From NCBI GenBank assembly GCA_030340625.1, contig JAOPHQ010001808.1:1-64000 (forward strand): a DNA stretch of 64,000 nucleotides, read 5' to 3'. The notes beneath the pieces are model-generated. The model ran no database searches. It saw nothing but the letters and a program-made list of their open reading frames with translations, and was not told where the DNA came from. The stretch comes from Merluccius polli. Its lineage: Eukaryota > Chordata > Actinopteri > Gadiformes > Merlucciidae. Shown piece by piece: positions 26,252 to 64,000 of the stretch. The position numbers and the translations under genes were made by a program. How positions within the stretch are numbered: position 1 is the first letter of the stretch; each line of letters starts with the position of its first letter.

Positions 26252-27715
26252 AGCCTAATATTGTTAAAGGTCCCCTATTTTACCACCAGGGGTGACGTTG
26301 ATTACCCATTGCAAGCCGTGTCAAAATCTACCCTCTAGTGACATCACAAGTGGGAGTGTCCACCCAGATGCATGATGGATAGATCAGCCTACCCGGCGGA
26401 CTGTACCAACTGGTAGGCTGATCTATTTATCGTACATCTGGGTGAACACTCCCATGTGTGATGTCACTAGCTTGGCACCACCCCCAGTTGTCATCACAGG
26501 TTGATGCCAACTGGGGGTGGTTATCAAATGCCTGGACTGCATCCATCAGTTTCTCATTCGCTGTGAAACGGCCTATGTCGGCCTATGTCGTGGTCCTGGT
26601 GGCCTCCTGGTCTTTCCTCTCTCCTCTTTGTCTCTGGCCACTCGTTGATGCGATTATCATCGACGGCTAGGGGCTCCCATGCACGCCACTGGCTCCACGA
26701 CATTTCACTGATCTTCAGGAATAAAAAAAAAATCGTGCCCAATTATGAGGCAAGACGTAGGCCTGCGTGAATTCAACAACCTCACACTTATAGACACCGT
26801 TGCAGTCGTAATTCCTAACCCTAACTGTGTTGAAACGACACAATACCACGTCACATACTTTCCCATGCAGCAATTTCCCAGAATATGCAGAGCCTGAGGG
26901 CCAGTGGTCTATTTGTGTTTTGCTCCGGAACAGCCAGTAGAGGTCATCCATGTGTCTGCTTGAGAAACCACTAAACCCTGACCAGACCCCATGCCATACA
27001 CAATTACACAACAGTAATTAATAATACATCAGGACATAGGTCTAGTTACAATATAATATAATAGAATATAATAGAATAGAGGGCAAATATTCACCTGAAC
27101 AAGGGGAAACATTTGTAAACGTATAACATTTAATTTAATTTATTTATTTTTAATTTTATGTTAGCTTATTTTTACTCTAAACCCTCTATTACCTTCCCAC
27201 CGTTGTATTGCAACTGTTGCACAGTAATTTCCCTCGGGATAAATAAAGCTTCTTGAATCTTGAACAGCTGATCATTTAAATAATTATTTGTATTTGTATT
27301 TTTAGTTATTTGCTTAAAAGTTTATTCATATTCATTTTTTATGTGTATCCATCATCAACCACCACCCACCCCCACCACCACCACCACCACCACCACCACC
27401 AATTCTCATCATTACCAGAGTACAAACACAATTTGCCAGTACTTAATAATACATCAAGACATAGGCCTATTTACAATAGAATAGGATAGAGAGCAAATAT
27501 TCAGCTGAAAAAGGGGGAAAGTAATCAATTGATAATTTAAGGGGAGCTGGACAATTTAGTAAACGTTTTAATGCTTTTTATTTGTATTTTTAGATTTAGT
27601 TATTTGCTTAAACGTTTATTCATATTCATTTTTTACGTTCATCCATCATCAACCACCACCAACCCACCCCCCCACCCACCACCACCAATTCTCATCATTA
27701 GCAGAGTACAGCGAC
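24911..27715. other. Intergenic interval between phc3 and cul1
   Basis: No gene was recognised. It contains poly(C) and poly(G) runs (24951, 25206, 25835), (CA)n/(GT)n arrays (25222-25252, 25340-25398), a (TTG)n array (26199-26251), a palindromic MITE (26265-26470), a short stem-loop (26477-26521) and a two-copy duplication next to the cul1 promoter (27020-27716). The two divergent genes make this the candidate shared upstream region. Confidence 0.5.
26265..26470. mobile_element. Palindromic MITE, copy 2
   Basis: The left end AAAGGTCCCCTATTTTACCA matches the 44755 copy (AAAGGGCCCATATATTACCA). Internal arms fold back: CACAAGTGGGAGTGTCCACC with GTGAACACTCCCATGTGTG, and GATAGATCAGCCTACC with GGTAGGCTGATCTATT. 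No coding capacity. The right terminus seems to be missing. Confidence 0.65.
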
Positions 27716-27716
27716 G
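27020..27716. repeat. Two-copy tandem duplication, first copy split by a LINE tail
   Basis: AATACATCARGACATAGGYC occurs at 27021 and 27447, and the block ending CAATTCTCATCATTA-CAGAGTAC occurs at about 27400-27424 and 27687-27714. The first copy carries about 140 extra bp (27120-27265) that end in GGGATAAATAAAGCTTCTTG, a fish LINE 3'-tail type. Confidence 0.65.
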
Positions 27717-28078
27717 AACTGCGCACGCGCGACCGTCCGTCCATCCATCCATCCATCCATCCGCTGTGTGTGTGTGTGTTGTAGTCCGCGCGGCCGACAT
27801 GTTTGTAGTCCGCGGCGTGAAACGACGCCGTCTCCGCCGACGCTGATTCGGCGGCCGCCGCCGTCCGTGCTGATCTTTGTGGTGCGCCGCGAGCTGGACG
27901 GACTATCCGGAGCGGAGCAGTCGCAGTTCAGTTAGCGCCAGACGACAGGCGGAGCAACCGTTAAAGACGGAGGAAAGACGGCGGCGGAGAAAGACCGCGT
28001 TCGGGATTTACTCCTTTCTCCTCTTTTTTTCCCTCCTCCTTTTACGTAAAGACGACAACCGAAAAGCCTGAAAAAATG
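27717..28078 (+). promoter_or_regulatory. cul1: cul1 promoter region and non-coding exon 1
   Basis: CpG-rich sequence (GCGCACGCGCGACCG, GGCGGCCGCCGCCG) ends in a purine-rich leader and a GTAAGG donor at 28079. The next acceptor that gives a sensible transcript is at 35021, just before the cul1 start exon. The last three bases of this exon are ATG, so a spliced leader would begin a four-codon upstream frame. The exon boundary is well supported by its donor; the start site is not visible. Confidence 0.55.
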
Positions 28079-31000
28079 GTAAGGACATGTTATAAAGGCC
28101 CGCCCGACGAAACGCGGACGACACGAGCTGGTGGCGGCGGTTGATGTTGTTGTTTTTTGGTTTTTTTTGTTGTTGTTTTTTTGGGGTTTTTTTCTAACCG
28201 TAAAGGTTGAAGCTAACGGCTAGCTTGGCTAAACGCGTTAGCCGAATGTTTTTCCTGACTCATTATTGAGTAGTAACGTTAGCGGGGGCTGCCATTTTGC
28301 ACCACTTGGGGGGGGGGGGGGGGGGGGGGTATCGTCGTGTACCGTGTCGTGTTTGGACCCCCCCCCCCCACGGTACCACAGGGATATCTTTAACACGAGG
28401 TCGTTGTGTTGTTGGTTATGGGTATTATTTTTTTTAGAGAGAGAGAGAGAGACCCGTGGCGAAGTGGCTATGTGGCTAGCTTGCCAGAGCTAGCCAGATA
28501 GCATAGGCTAACCTAGTTAATCCAACACAGCCAGTGTTAGCAGGGTGTCCACACTGACAACACACCGGGTCGGTTCTGGTCATACCAGCGGGCCCGTTCG
28601 GGGGGGGGGGAATCCGACGTCCACGTCCAACGGTTATGGTACCGAAGGGGTGACGTCACGGATGTGTTATGGCCATAACACATTCTCGCATCACGAAGCT
28701 GAGCTAAATGTCGTATTGCATAAGCAGTATGTGTCCACGGCTAGTCACACACATTGGGGAGAGTCAGTGTAAGCCTGTTTTATTTTTTATTTTATTTTAT
28801 TTGTAGCCGTCCTCTCGGATCTGTGACATGTCCAGTAAGTGATATTATTGTCTGATCATTTGGGGTCCATGACATCTCAAGCACACTGCTAGTTTAGTTT
28901 TTATAATGGCACATGTGCTTAACAAAAGACTATTACAATAAGTGTGTCTCCGTTAATATAAATGGTATTTATATTAAGTCACTTCTCGATCCGTTTGTGT
29001 CCAATGCACAGTTAGAGAAAACGCATCCCGTCCTCCCAAACGGACATCACCTGAGCCGCTTCCTTGATGGTAAATGTAAATACTGGTAGCAAACGTGTAC
29101 AAACATGTCTTCAAATTCTCAGAGAGTCAGTATCCCCTTTGGTGTATGAAGGTATCAATGCATTCTTCATGTTGGTCACATTACAGTAGGACCTAAAGTG
29201 TCTGGGGGACATTATAGGCCCATGTATTTTTTTAACGTATTGATTACACATCTTTTAGCTGAACCAGGCTTTGTGTATTCTGTGGTTATGTGTTACTGTG
29301 GAGCAGGCTGTGAATATATTTAGGGCATGTTTTCACACTGGAAGTATGGCTAATATGTTCACAGGTGTTATGCAGAGTTTTGCATGCACGCTGAGATGTG
29401 CATGCACACCGTGTTGCAACAGCCCCCCCCCCCCCCCCCCCCCCACACACACACACATATTGCCTACAAGCACATGCTGTGTTGAGTAGACCAGCTAGGA
29501 CATCAGGCTGACAGGTGTGTAAACGAAGTCGGTCTGTGCTTGTTTGCGTTTGTCTACGTAAAAGTTTTAACCCAACAGCCAGGGGCATACTGCATCTGCT
29601 CTTATACAACCGTCAATGTTGAACTCGAATTGACATCCTCATCGTATTTCAATCAGACATGGATGTGAGTTTTAAAATTCTTTTCATCAATTCGTTATGC
29701 AGGTCGTTATTGGAGTAGGTCAACGTAGTACGTATTGGAATCCGTCATCTGATTGCTGCCTGAATCACTGTCGTGAAATAATCGGGATGATCAATTATCA
29801 ACCCATTAGTGGATTCCCCTCGCCGTCACCCAGGATGACCTTTTTGTCAGGCATGTTGCTGTTTAATATGTAGGATGGAGGCGGCTGGGATGAGGGGTGG
29901 GGGTGCTCTGGTGTCACAGGAGAGGGCTCTGGTGAAGAGTCACTGCTTGGCTGTAATGAATGCTGAGCAGGAGAAATCACAAGCTGCTTAGGCTAATGTA
30001 ATGTCCCGCCCCGCTGCTGGACATAGCACGTGATTATTTCTGGACGCACGCACACGCACAGCCATAGCATTAGTCAAAAGGGCTAATGAATGTGTCCAAG
30101 ATAACTGGACTATGTTGTAATTTAGTCAATAGTTGATGATTTAATCAGTCTGTATCATAGTTCATCAGCTTCCAGTGACATTATAGCAGAGCTAAATATG
30201 AACATATAACAAGATGAAATGAGAACATGGTCTAATATGAATCACAATTTGAGGTTGGGCTCACTTATAGTGGGAGTCAGTCTAACTTCATCCATGGACT
30301 TGCCGTATGTATAGGCCTGTTTTATATAAACATACTCCTGCTGCAGTGGGTTTTTTTTTATGTAGGCTATTGGGTTGGTGTGTCTGGCCAGGGCACACAG
30401 TGATTGACGTAATGGGATTCACCAGGCTGAGCCTTTATCCCACGATACATTCCCACCCCACCCAGCACCGTCACTTCCGGTCTACTTCAGTTAGCCTACC
30501 TTGCCTACTTGATTCTTGAGTCAGACCACTTCAGGTACCTGAGACACTGAAAAGTGAGAGGACTGTCAAAGGTCAAGGAAATACAATAATATACAATCAT
30601 CATATACATACATATACAATAATATAATGTGGGAGACTTTTACAAGCCGTACACACACAAATTGGGCAGGAAGCAGAGAAACTGGGGCACCACATTGCCG
30701 TCCTAGTGACAGCGAAACTCCAATTGTTGTCCCAGCAACAGCGTTCCGGTGTTTGATCTCTCTCTCTCTCCTACCTGTTCAGTTACTTGATGCCCTGCAG
30801 TCGGTGAAAACTGACTGCAGTTTCCATGCAAAGGTAAAAGTTCCCATCTGAAACATTGCCTTGAGATTTAGTTCTCTTACCATTTTATTAGCTGTGAGCG
30901 ATGAGTTAGGGTTTACAACATTACCTGTGTGTTTTTGGACAACCAAGACATCAACCAGAAGACATGGTCATTTGGACTTGTGTGTGGGGAATGGGATGAC

Positions 31001-34000
31001 AAACGACGTCCTACCTCATCTGATCTTTTTAATTGGTTCACCCATCACATGGTTAACTGTGTCACGGTGGATAAGCCAGGGGTCAGAGATTAACACCGTT
31101 TACAATGCATTTCCTCGTTGTGTGCGGTCGACTGGTCGTGTGGGAACACTTAAAGTTTCAGACTCTTGGCTTTGCTTTAACGTTGGCATACTTACTATGG
31201 TTCAACGGTTTGACTGGCGTTACCACAGTCAAGGCCAGCTAGCACACTTGATTATAAAGAGTTGTTGGCCAATACAGGTGGAACCCCAAAGACAAATTCA
31301 GCTATGCTAACAGGAAAGCTGTGGCTGCTGACGTTAACGACTAACACCTGCCAGATATCAGTTGTGATTATTCATTATCTGAATGTCTGTTTTCTGTTTA
31401 CATATTGGGTTTATTAGCTGCTGTCGACAGATGACTCCAAACAAGACTGGCCTGTTGCCTCACATCTGTGACACAGAAACAGTAGGGAAAACGGTTCACT
31501 TTCCAGGACACAAGACCTGGAATTGTCATGTTGTTTGTAGGTGGGGGTGTCGTGACCTTTGACCTTGGCCCGTCGTCACTTATTGTCAGTGTGAGCGCGG
31601 AGCGAATGTGTCGGCGGGCACGTGGGGTCCAGTTTCACAACAAGCCTTCTAGAAAACAGTGTCTTTAATTGGAGGAATTTAAAGTCCGATCCGAGTGCTG
31701 CCTTGTCAGGCGTCGCTCTTGGTTCCTCTGAATAGCGTTGACACACAGGAGGTGGGTGGGGGGGGAAGAGGAGAGAGGGAGCGAGGGAGAAAGACTAGGG
31801 AAAAAAGCTAGTCCAATAGAGGCCTTGTCTGACCTCCCAGTTACCATGGCAACTGAAGGAGCACTCAGTCAGGTAGGGCTGTTTTTAAAAAAAAATGTTA
31901 GTCCCGCCCACCTCGTGGTCGGGGGGGGGGGGGACCAATTGATCCCGATCCCATGGCGTCGGCCTTTCGCCTGTGGAAACAAACAAAGGGTTTCTAGCCT
32001 CACTAATTATCTGTGTTTATGATGCAGTGCAATATTACTGAATGGACAATTGTTTTTCTCAGCGATATCACTTGCACGTTTTGTGCAAGGTTTCATGGTA
32101 CAATTTATATTTAAATTGACAGGATTTTAATGAAAATGCTATTTTGCTGTTATGCTTTTCATTTTTAAATTGCTTTTAAATTACAACTGCAACGACGGGA
32201 TACACCTCATGATTTTAAGTCTGCAATGCAGGTGATGTTGAAGTGCTGCAGTTCATCTACTTTTGAATCCTCTGGATAAAACAGTGTAGGCCCCCTAGTG
32301 GTGTTGTAATCTTACATTGTCAATCAATTGATTTAGCAACTTCCCATCTATATTTTTTATATTTAGCCATTTTTGAAAATGACAGTATGACACAATCTGG
32401 TGCCAACCACGTTATGACGTTGTGCAACAAGCGACCACCTATAACACCTGACTGTCTCTCGGTTCCATTTTACCTTTTCCAACAACACCCCAAAAGTCAA
32501 TGCTTTCTGCGTGTGTGTGTGTCCTATATGTCCTTTCTGTTGGGGGACGCTACCCAGCACTTTTCAATTGGCATGCAACCCATAGACCAAACGGTGGGTG
32601 GGTGGGGGATTCAATGTGTTTAGTGAACTCAGGAGGAAGATGCACAATGTTTTGCAGCTGGAGTAAGCCTACACTGTGTGTGTTTGTGTGCGTATGCACA
32701 GCTGTGTTTTCATGTGTTTGCCATGTGCTCATCTTAATTTAGCAACCGTTAAGGACACCATATAGGTTATGGTGTACACACACACAAACAAGCTTACACA
32801 TAGCCCCACTCCGGACAGAACCGAACGCACCTAATACGTCTTTACTACTGCACATGCCTGACATGTCCTTTATGTGATTGGACGCAGAGACAGGAAGTCA
32901 ACAAGCCCAGCCTCTTCACATCCTGTTTCTCTCTCTGCCTCAGTCTCTCCGTCTCTCTCTCTCTCTTCATCTTTATCTCACTCTGGCCACATCCTGACTC
33001 AGGGCCCTTAATGGCAGTGACAGGCCAGAGAGGGGGCAGCCCTCTCTGGCCTGTCACTCGCATTGGGCTAAATATAGCCACCTGCGCGTCAACAACAATG
33101 ACCCTTACGACATACAGGCGCACAGAGAGGAGAGAGCACACGCAGAACGCAGAGACATAAACACAGGGGAAAAAACCGACACCCAATGCACAGAAAAGTA
33201 CTGGCACGCGCACATTTAATTTGTTTTTTCATTCTGCCCTGCCTTCTGCCCTTCCTCTGCAGCCGTCAGTGAACTTTTTTCTATTTCTCACTCCCCTCGA
33301 GCGTAACCGCGGTGCTTGTTCACTTCCTGTTTGTGTCCTGACCGTGGGGGTGAAATTACAGCCTTGTGTTCTTTCATTTAGTCTTAATGTCCTGGTCTGA
33401 AGCTTGTCATTATGTTTCTCCATAATGGCCGCTAAGCTATATCGGCCAAAGAGACGTTTTTTTATACGGATACTTCCTGTGTGGTTTTTAAACTCTTTGG
33501 GCTCAGGCCAGGTGAGCTTTGTCCTATGTTCACCTGTTTTTTGATGACTTTACACTACAGTTGTGTCCTAGGAGATTAGGTTTAGATGGCTGCTCTCCAA
33601 CTAGAAGACGTTGTATGTTCTGTCATACCCTTTTACGGATGATGTGAAATGGCATTTGCAGTGTTTCGTACTTCCTGAAAGTGACGTGTTCGGACGAGAA
33701 TGTAGGATGAAAAAAAATGTCTGTAGGGGAAGTTTCGGATGTAAAGTGGCTAATAAACAGATTTTCCTTTGTTGAATATGTAGATACTGACGCAGAAATT
33801 GACGAACAACAAGGTGATGAAGTTCATTTTCATTTGTCATCATGGTGTCTTTTAAGGACAAGGTCGGAGTAATTCTTCTCTTATTGCCGTCATCCTCAAT
33901 TAAACACAAACAACCAAAATGGCTTCCTCCTGCTCACAAGTGCTGTCCATTGAACTAGAGATGGACCCAAACGCTCGCCATTGTTTTCCAAAGGCCTATT

Positions 34001-35021
34001 AAAACAAGTCACAAAGACGCCCTTTTTGTTTGGTCTGCACATTCCTCCACCTCCACCTCCCAGCCTTTTTGTTTTCAGTTATCAATGTTGACCAACATCA
34101 AGTGCTGGTAATATGGAGAGGAATTGTTGACATCCTCTCTATTTTAGGAAAATTACTAATGCAGTGACACATTTACAAGAATAGAAAAATGATAAATATT
34201 CAGTAAATATAGTATTTTGGCTGGTTATTATTTCAAAAATAGTGTTGCTTTGCTCATTTCATCATAGGTTTTCCATTGTAATGTTTTCCATTGATGTTTT
34301 GTGTTAATTTGTGTTTGGTAAATAAACACACTGGGAGCATAAGCAGCGTTGCTGGCCATGGCTGTGTAGTAATAATTATGTATAAAGGGGGTGCACTCTT
34401 TGCTCAGCCACTGAATCTGTATTTATCTATTTTTGTATTGTTTAAAGTCAAAGGTTGGGAACCACTGACCTAATGAATCCCATAGATGTGTGTAGATTTA
34501 GGAAGTGGGACCAAAGCTAGCGGAGGGCTGACTTGTTTCAATGTGCTTTTCTCTAATTTACTGTGTGTGTTGTGGCTTTGTGTCATTTCCAACATTGGCT
34601 ACTGTACAGAAAACATGATACTCTGAGCTCTGGTCTGCTGGATGTGAGGCAGGAGAGCGATGAAGTGGACTAATCTGTCATTAACTGAGTGACGTGGGAG
34701 TCTCGTCGGCATGGTTACTACTACCACCACGGCTCCAAGCCCGTTACGGCACTTTTTAAATGCGTAAAGCTAGGAAAGACAACTTTTTGTTAGCTTTTGC
34801 TTTGGTACTTCTTTTTTTTAATAGGTAGTTTTTATACATTTCTGTTGGAATCCGAGAAATCGTTGTCCGTGGCGGACAAAGGTTCGGTGACCTAAGAAAA
34901 CCACAGTTCATTGACACAGTGACGCATTCAAAAGCTTGACGGATCATTTTGTGGCGTAGTAGATCATTTGCGGCGATACCCCGACGCTAACCTCTGTCCC
35001 TTGTTCCTTTTTCTCCCACAG
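28079..35021 (+). other. cul1: cul1 intron 1 (about 6.9 kb)
   Basis: No exon was recognised. It holds poly(G)/poly(C) runs (28310-28329, 28359-28368, 29423-29444, 31921-31933), a perfect 19-bp stem-loop (33016-33058), a CTCF-like word (32286-32306) and a short - strand open frame at 29798-29980 of unknown meaning. Otherwise it is ordinary AT-rich sequence. Confidence 0.5.
33016..33058. repeat. Perfect inverted repeat, 19-bp arms, 5-nt loop
   Basis: AGTGACAGGCCAGAGAGGG (33016-33034), loop GGCAG, then its exact complement (33040-33058). GC-rich and without mismatch. No flanking TE is evident. Confidence 0.9.
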
Positions 35022-35283
35022 GTCATTTTGTGAGGCAAGCCGCGGGTGTTAGGTGTACGGAGCTGCCCAGGTGTACGGAGTGGAACTGCAACCATCAGCT
35101 CGGTGAAAACGCTCCGCTACTGCTGCTCCGGACGGACGGACCACAACGGTTTCCGCCTGGGAGAAGGCTCTCTCAGCTGGGAGCAGAGTCGGGAGAAGCG
35201 GGACGCTCACAGGAGCAGGAAGAGGTGGTCCTCCGTTTTTTTCTTTTTTGACGGAGAAAAGGGAGCGAGGGGTGCGTGCGAAA
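35022..35283 (+). other. cul1: 5' UTR part of cul1 exon 2
   Basis: It follows the acceptor TTCTCCCACAG (ends 35021) and runs to the start codon at 35284. It is GC-rich. If exon 1 (ending 28078) is joined here, its terminal ATG continues GTC ATT TTG TGA, a minimal upstream ORF. Confidence 0.7.
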
Positions 35284-48818
<13,535 letters not shown>

Positions 48819-49700
48819 CCCGCCGCGCGCACGCCCTGTACGCTTTCTTTTGCATTTACATTTTATTAGTTCTTTATTTTCCTCCTTTTTTTTTCTTCAA
48901 TGTCGAAGTAACATAAGTGTGAGGAGCCCTCTGACTGGCCGACATTGTGCACGCGATCAAAAATGGGACAGTTGCAACAACAAATAGCACTCGGCCACAC
49001 ACCTGGTATTAGACAAACCAACCAATGGCATCCGCTCCCGCCTCCCAGCGCCGGAAGGACAAGCTGCTATTGGCCGCCGCAGAGCAGGACCAAAACTTGT
49101 CATCGCCACGCCCGGCCCCCTGCCTTTTAACAAGACCAGTTCTCCAAAGACTTCCGAGACCCACTTCCACTCCTCACTACACACACATACCCTGTATCAT
49201 GTGTTCATGGTGTAAATATGAAAGAACTCTTGAAGACAGTAATGAGTTAACCGTCGGCCAGTCAGGGGGGGGAGAGCACGGAGCAGGGCTTTCTGCATGC
49301 TGCTGCCTACCTGCAACGAAGGAAGGCTACCTCCATCACCACCTCCACCCTGCCTGCCGCTGTTCCTATAATTTATGTACCTGACTTAATGGCAAACAGC
49401 AGCTCAGGCGTTGGAGGGGAGAGGGGGTGGAGAGGTGGGGCAGAGAGCTCGACTGGCGTTCTGCCCAATACAAAAACATTTGCACCACCTCCAGACCTGG
49501 GGAAGTCGAGCGGAAAAAAACGAAGGACGGGATTTGGAGGCGAGGCGTCGCTAAAAATGCTTTGATCAGTTTGTTTTTTTTCAGTTGGTGCTGGGATTAC
49601 GTCACCATCACCCTGTGTAGCTGACCAGCGAGGTGGACATTTGTATAGTGTGTTTCATTTTCTAAGTGTGTGATGAATAAAAAGTTAAGATTTCTCTAAC
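48819..49700 (+). terminator. cul1: cul1 3' UTR and poly(A) signal
   Basis: Follows the TAA stop at 48816-48818. AATAAA at 49676-49681 is followed by a T/G-rich stretch (GTGGTCTGTTAGACTTTTT) suited to cleavage. No coding signal is seen in the interval. Confidence 0.7.
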
Positions 49701-49820
49701 GGTGGTCTGTTAGACTTTTTAACGTCAGTCATCAAGTGTTTCGTTGGAGTACGACTGAATATTGTATTCTCAACGGTTGTATTGGGTAAATGAGTACTGA
49801 AAATACATTTCTATTTGTCT

Positions 49821-64000
<14,180 letters not shown>

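Overview
The window is animal nuclear DNA, almost certainly from a ray-finned (teleost) fish. The genes are split into short exons with GT..AG introns whose phases I checked junction by junction. Introns carry fish-type DNA transposons (Tol2-like and other hAT elements with 8-bp target duplications, a Tc1/mariner element), tRNA-derived SINE relics and LINE tails. Very long dinucleotide arrays and poly(G)/poly(C) runs are unusually dense. That density resembles codfishes (Gadiformes), but the order is a guess from repeat style only.

Layout. (1) 1-6.3 kb, + strand: slc7a14, a lysosomal cationic amino-acid-transporter-like protein, 7 coding exons, 767 aa. (2) 8.3-11.3 kb, - strand: cldn11, the myelin/tight-junction claudin-11, 3 exons, 216 aa, convergent with slc7a14. 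(3) 12.7-23.7 kb, - strand: a polyhomeotic gene, best called phc3, with HD1-type motif, FCS zinc finger and SAM domain in 11 coding exons; the usual PHC N-terminal segment was not found. A GC-rich block at 24.6-24.9 kb is its likely promoter. (4) 27.7-49.7 kb, + strand: cul1, with one non-coding exon, a 6.9-kb first intron and 21 coding exons giving 776 aa. (5) 52.8-64.0 kb, - strand: ezh2, convergent with cul1, with 17 exons visible from the SET end; the N-terminus lies beyond the right edge.

The gene order joins two blocks that sit on different human chromosomes: SLC7A14-CLDN11-PHC3 (3q26.2) and CUL1-EZH2 (7q36.1). A PRC1 subunit (phc3) and the PRC2 methyltransferase (ezh2) therefore lie about 30 kb apart, with the SCF scaffold cul1 between them. 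This is linkage only; nothing here shows joint regulation.

No new enzymatic system was seen. The most interesting signals are a 40-bp minisatellite in phc3 that has copied the exon end and 5' splice site inside the SAM domain; dinucleotide arrays that begin or end exactly at splice sites, mostly in ezh2; in-frame acidic and short-motif expansions in ezh2 and phc3; a nearly intact Tc1/mariner element with DD36E spacing and one early stop; and transposons nested in an ezh2 intron.
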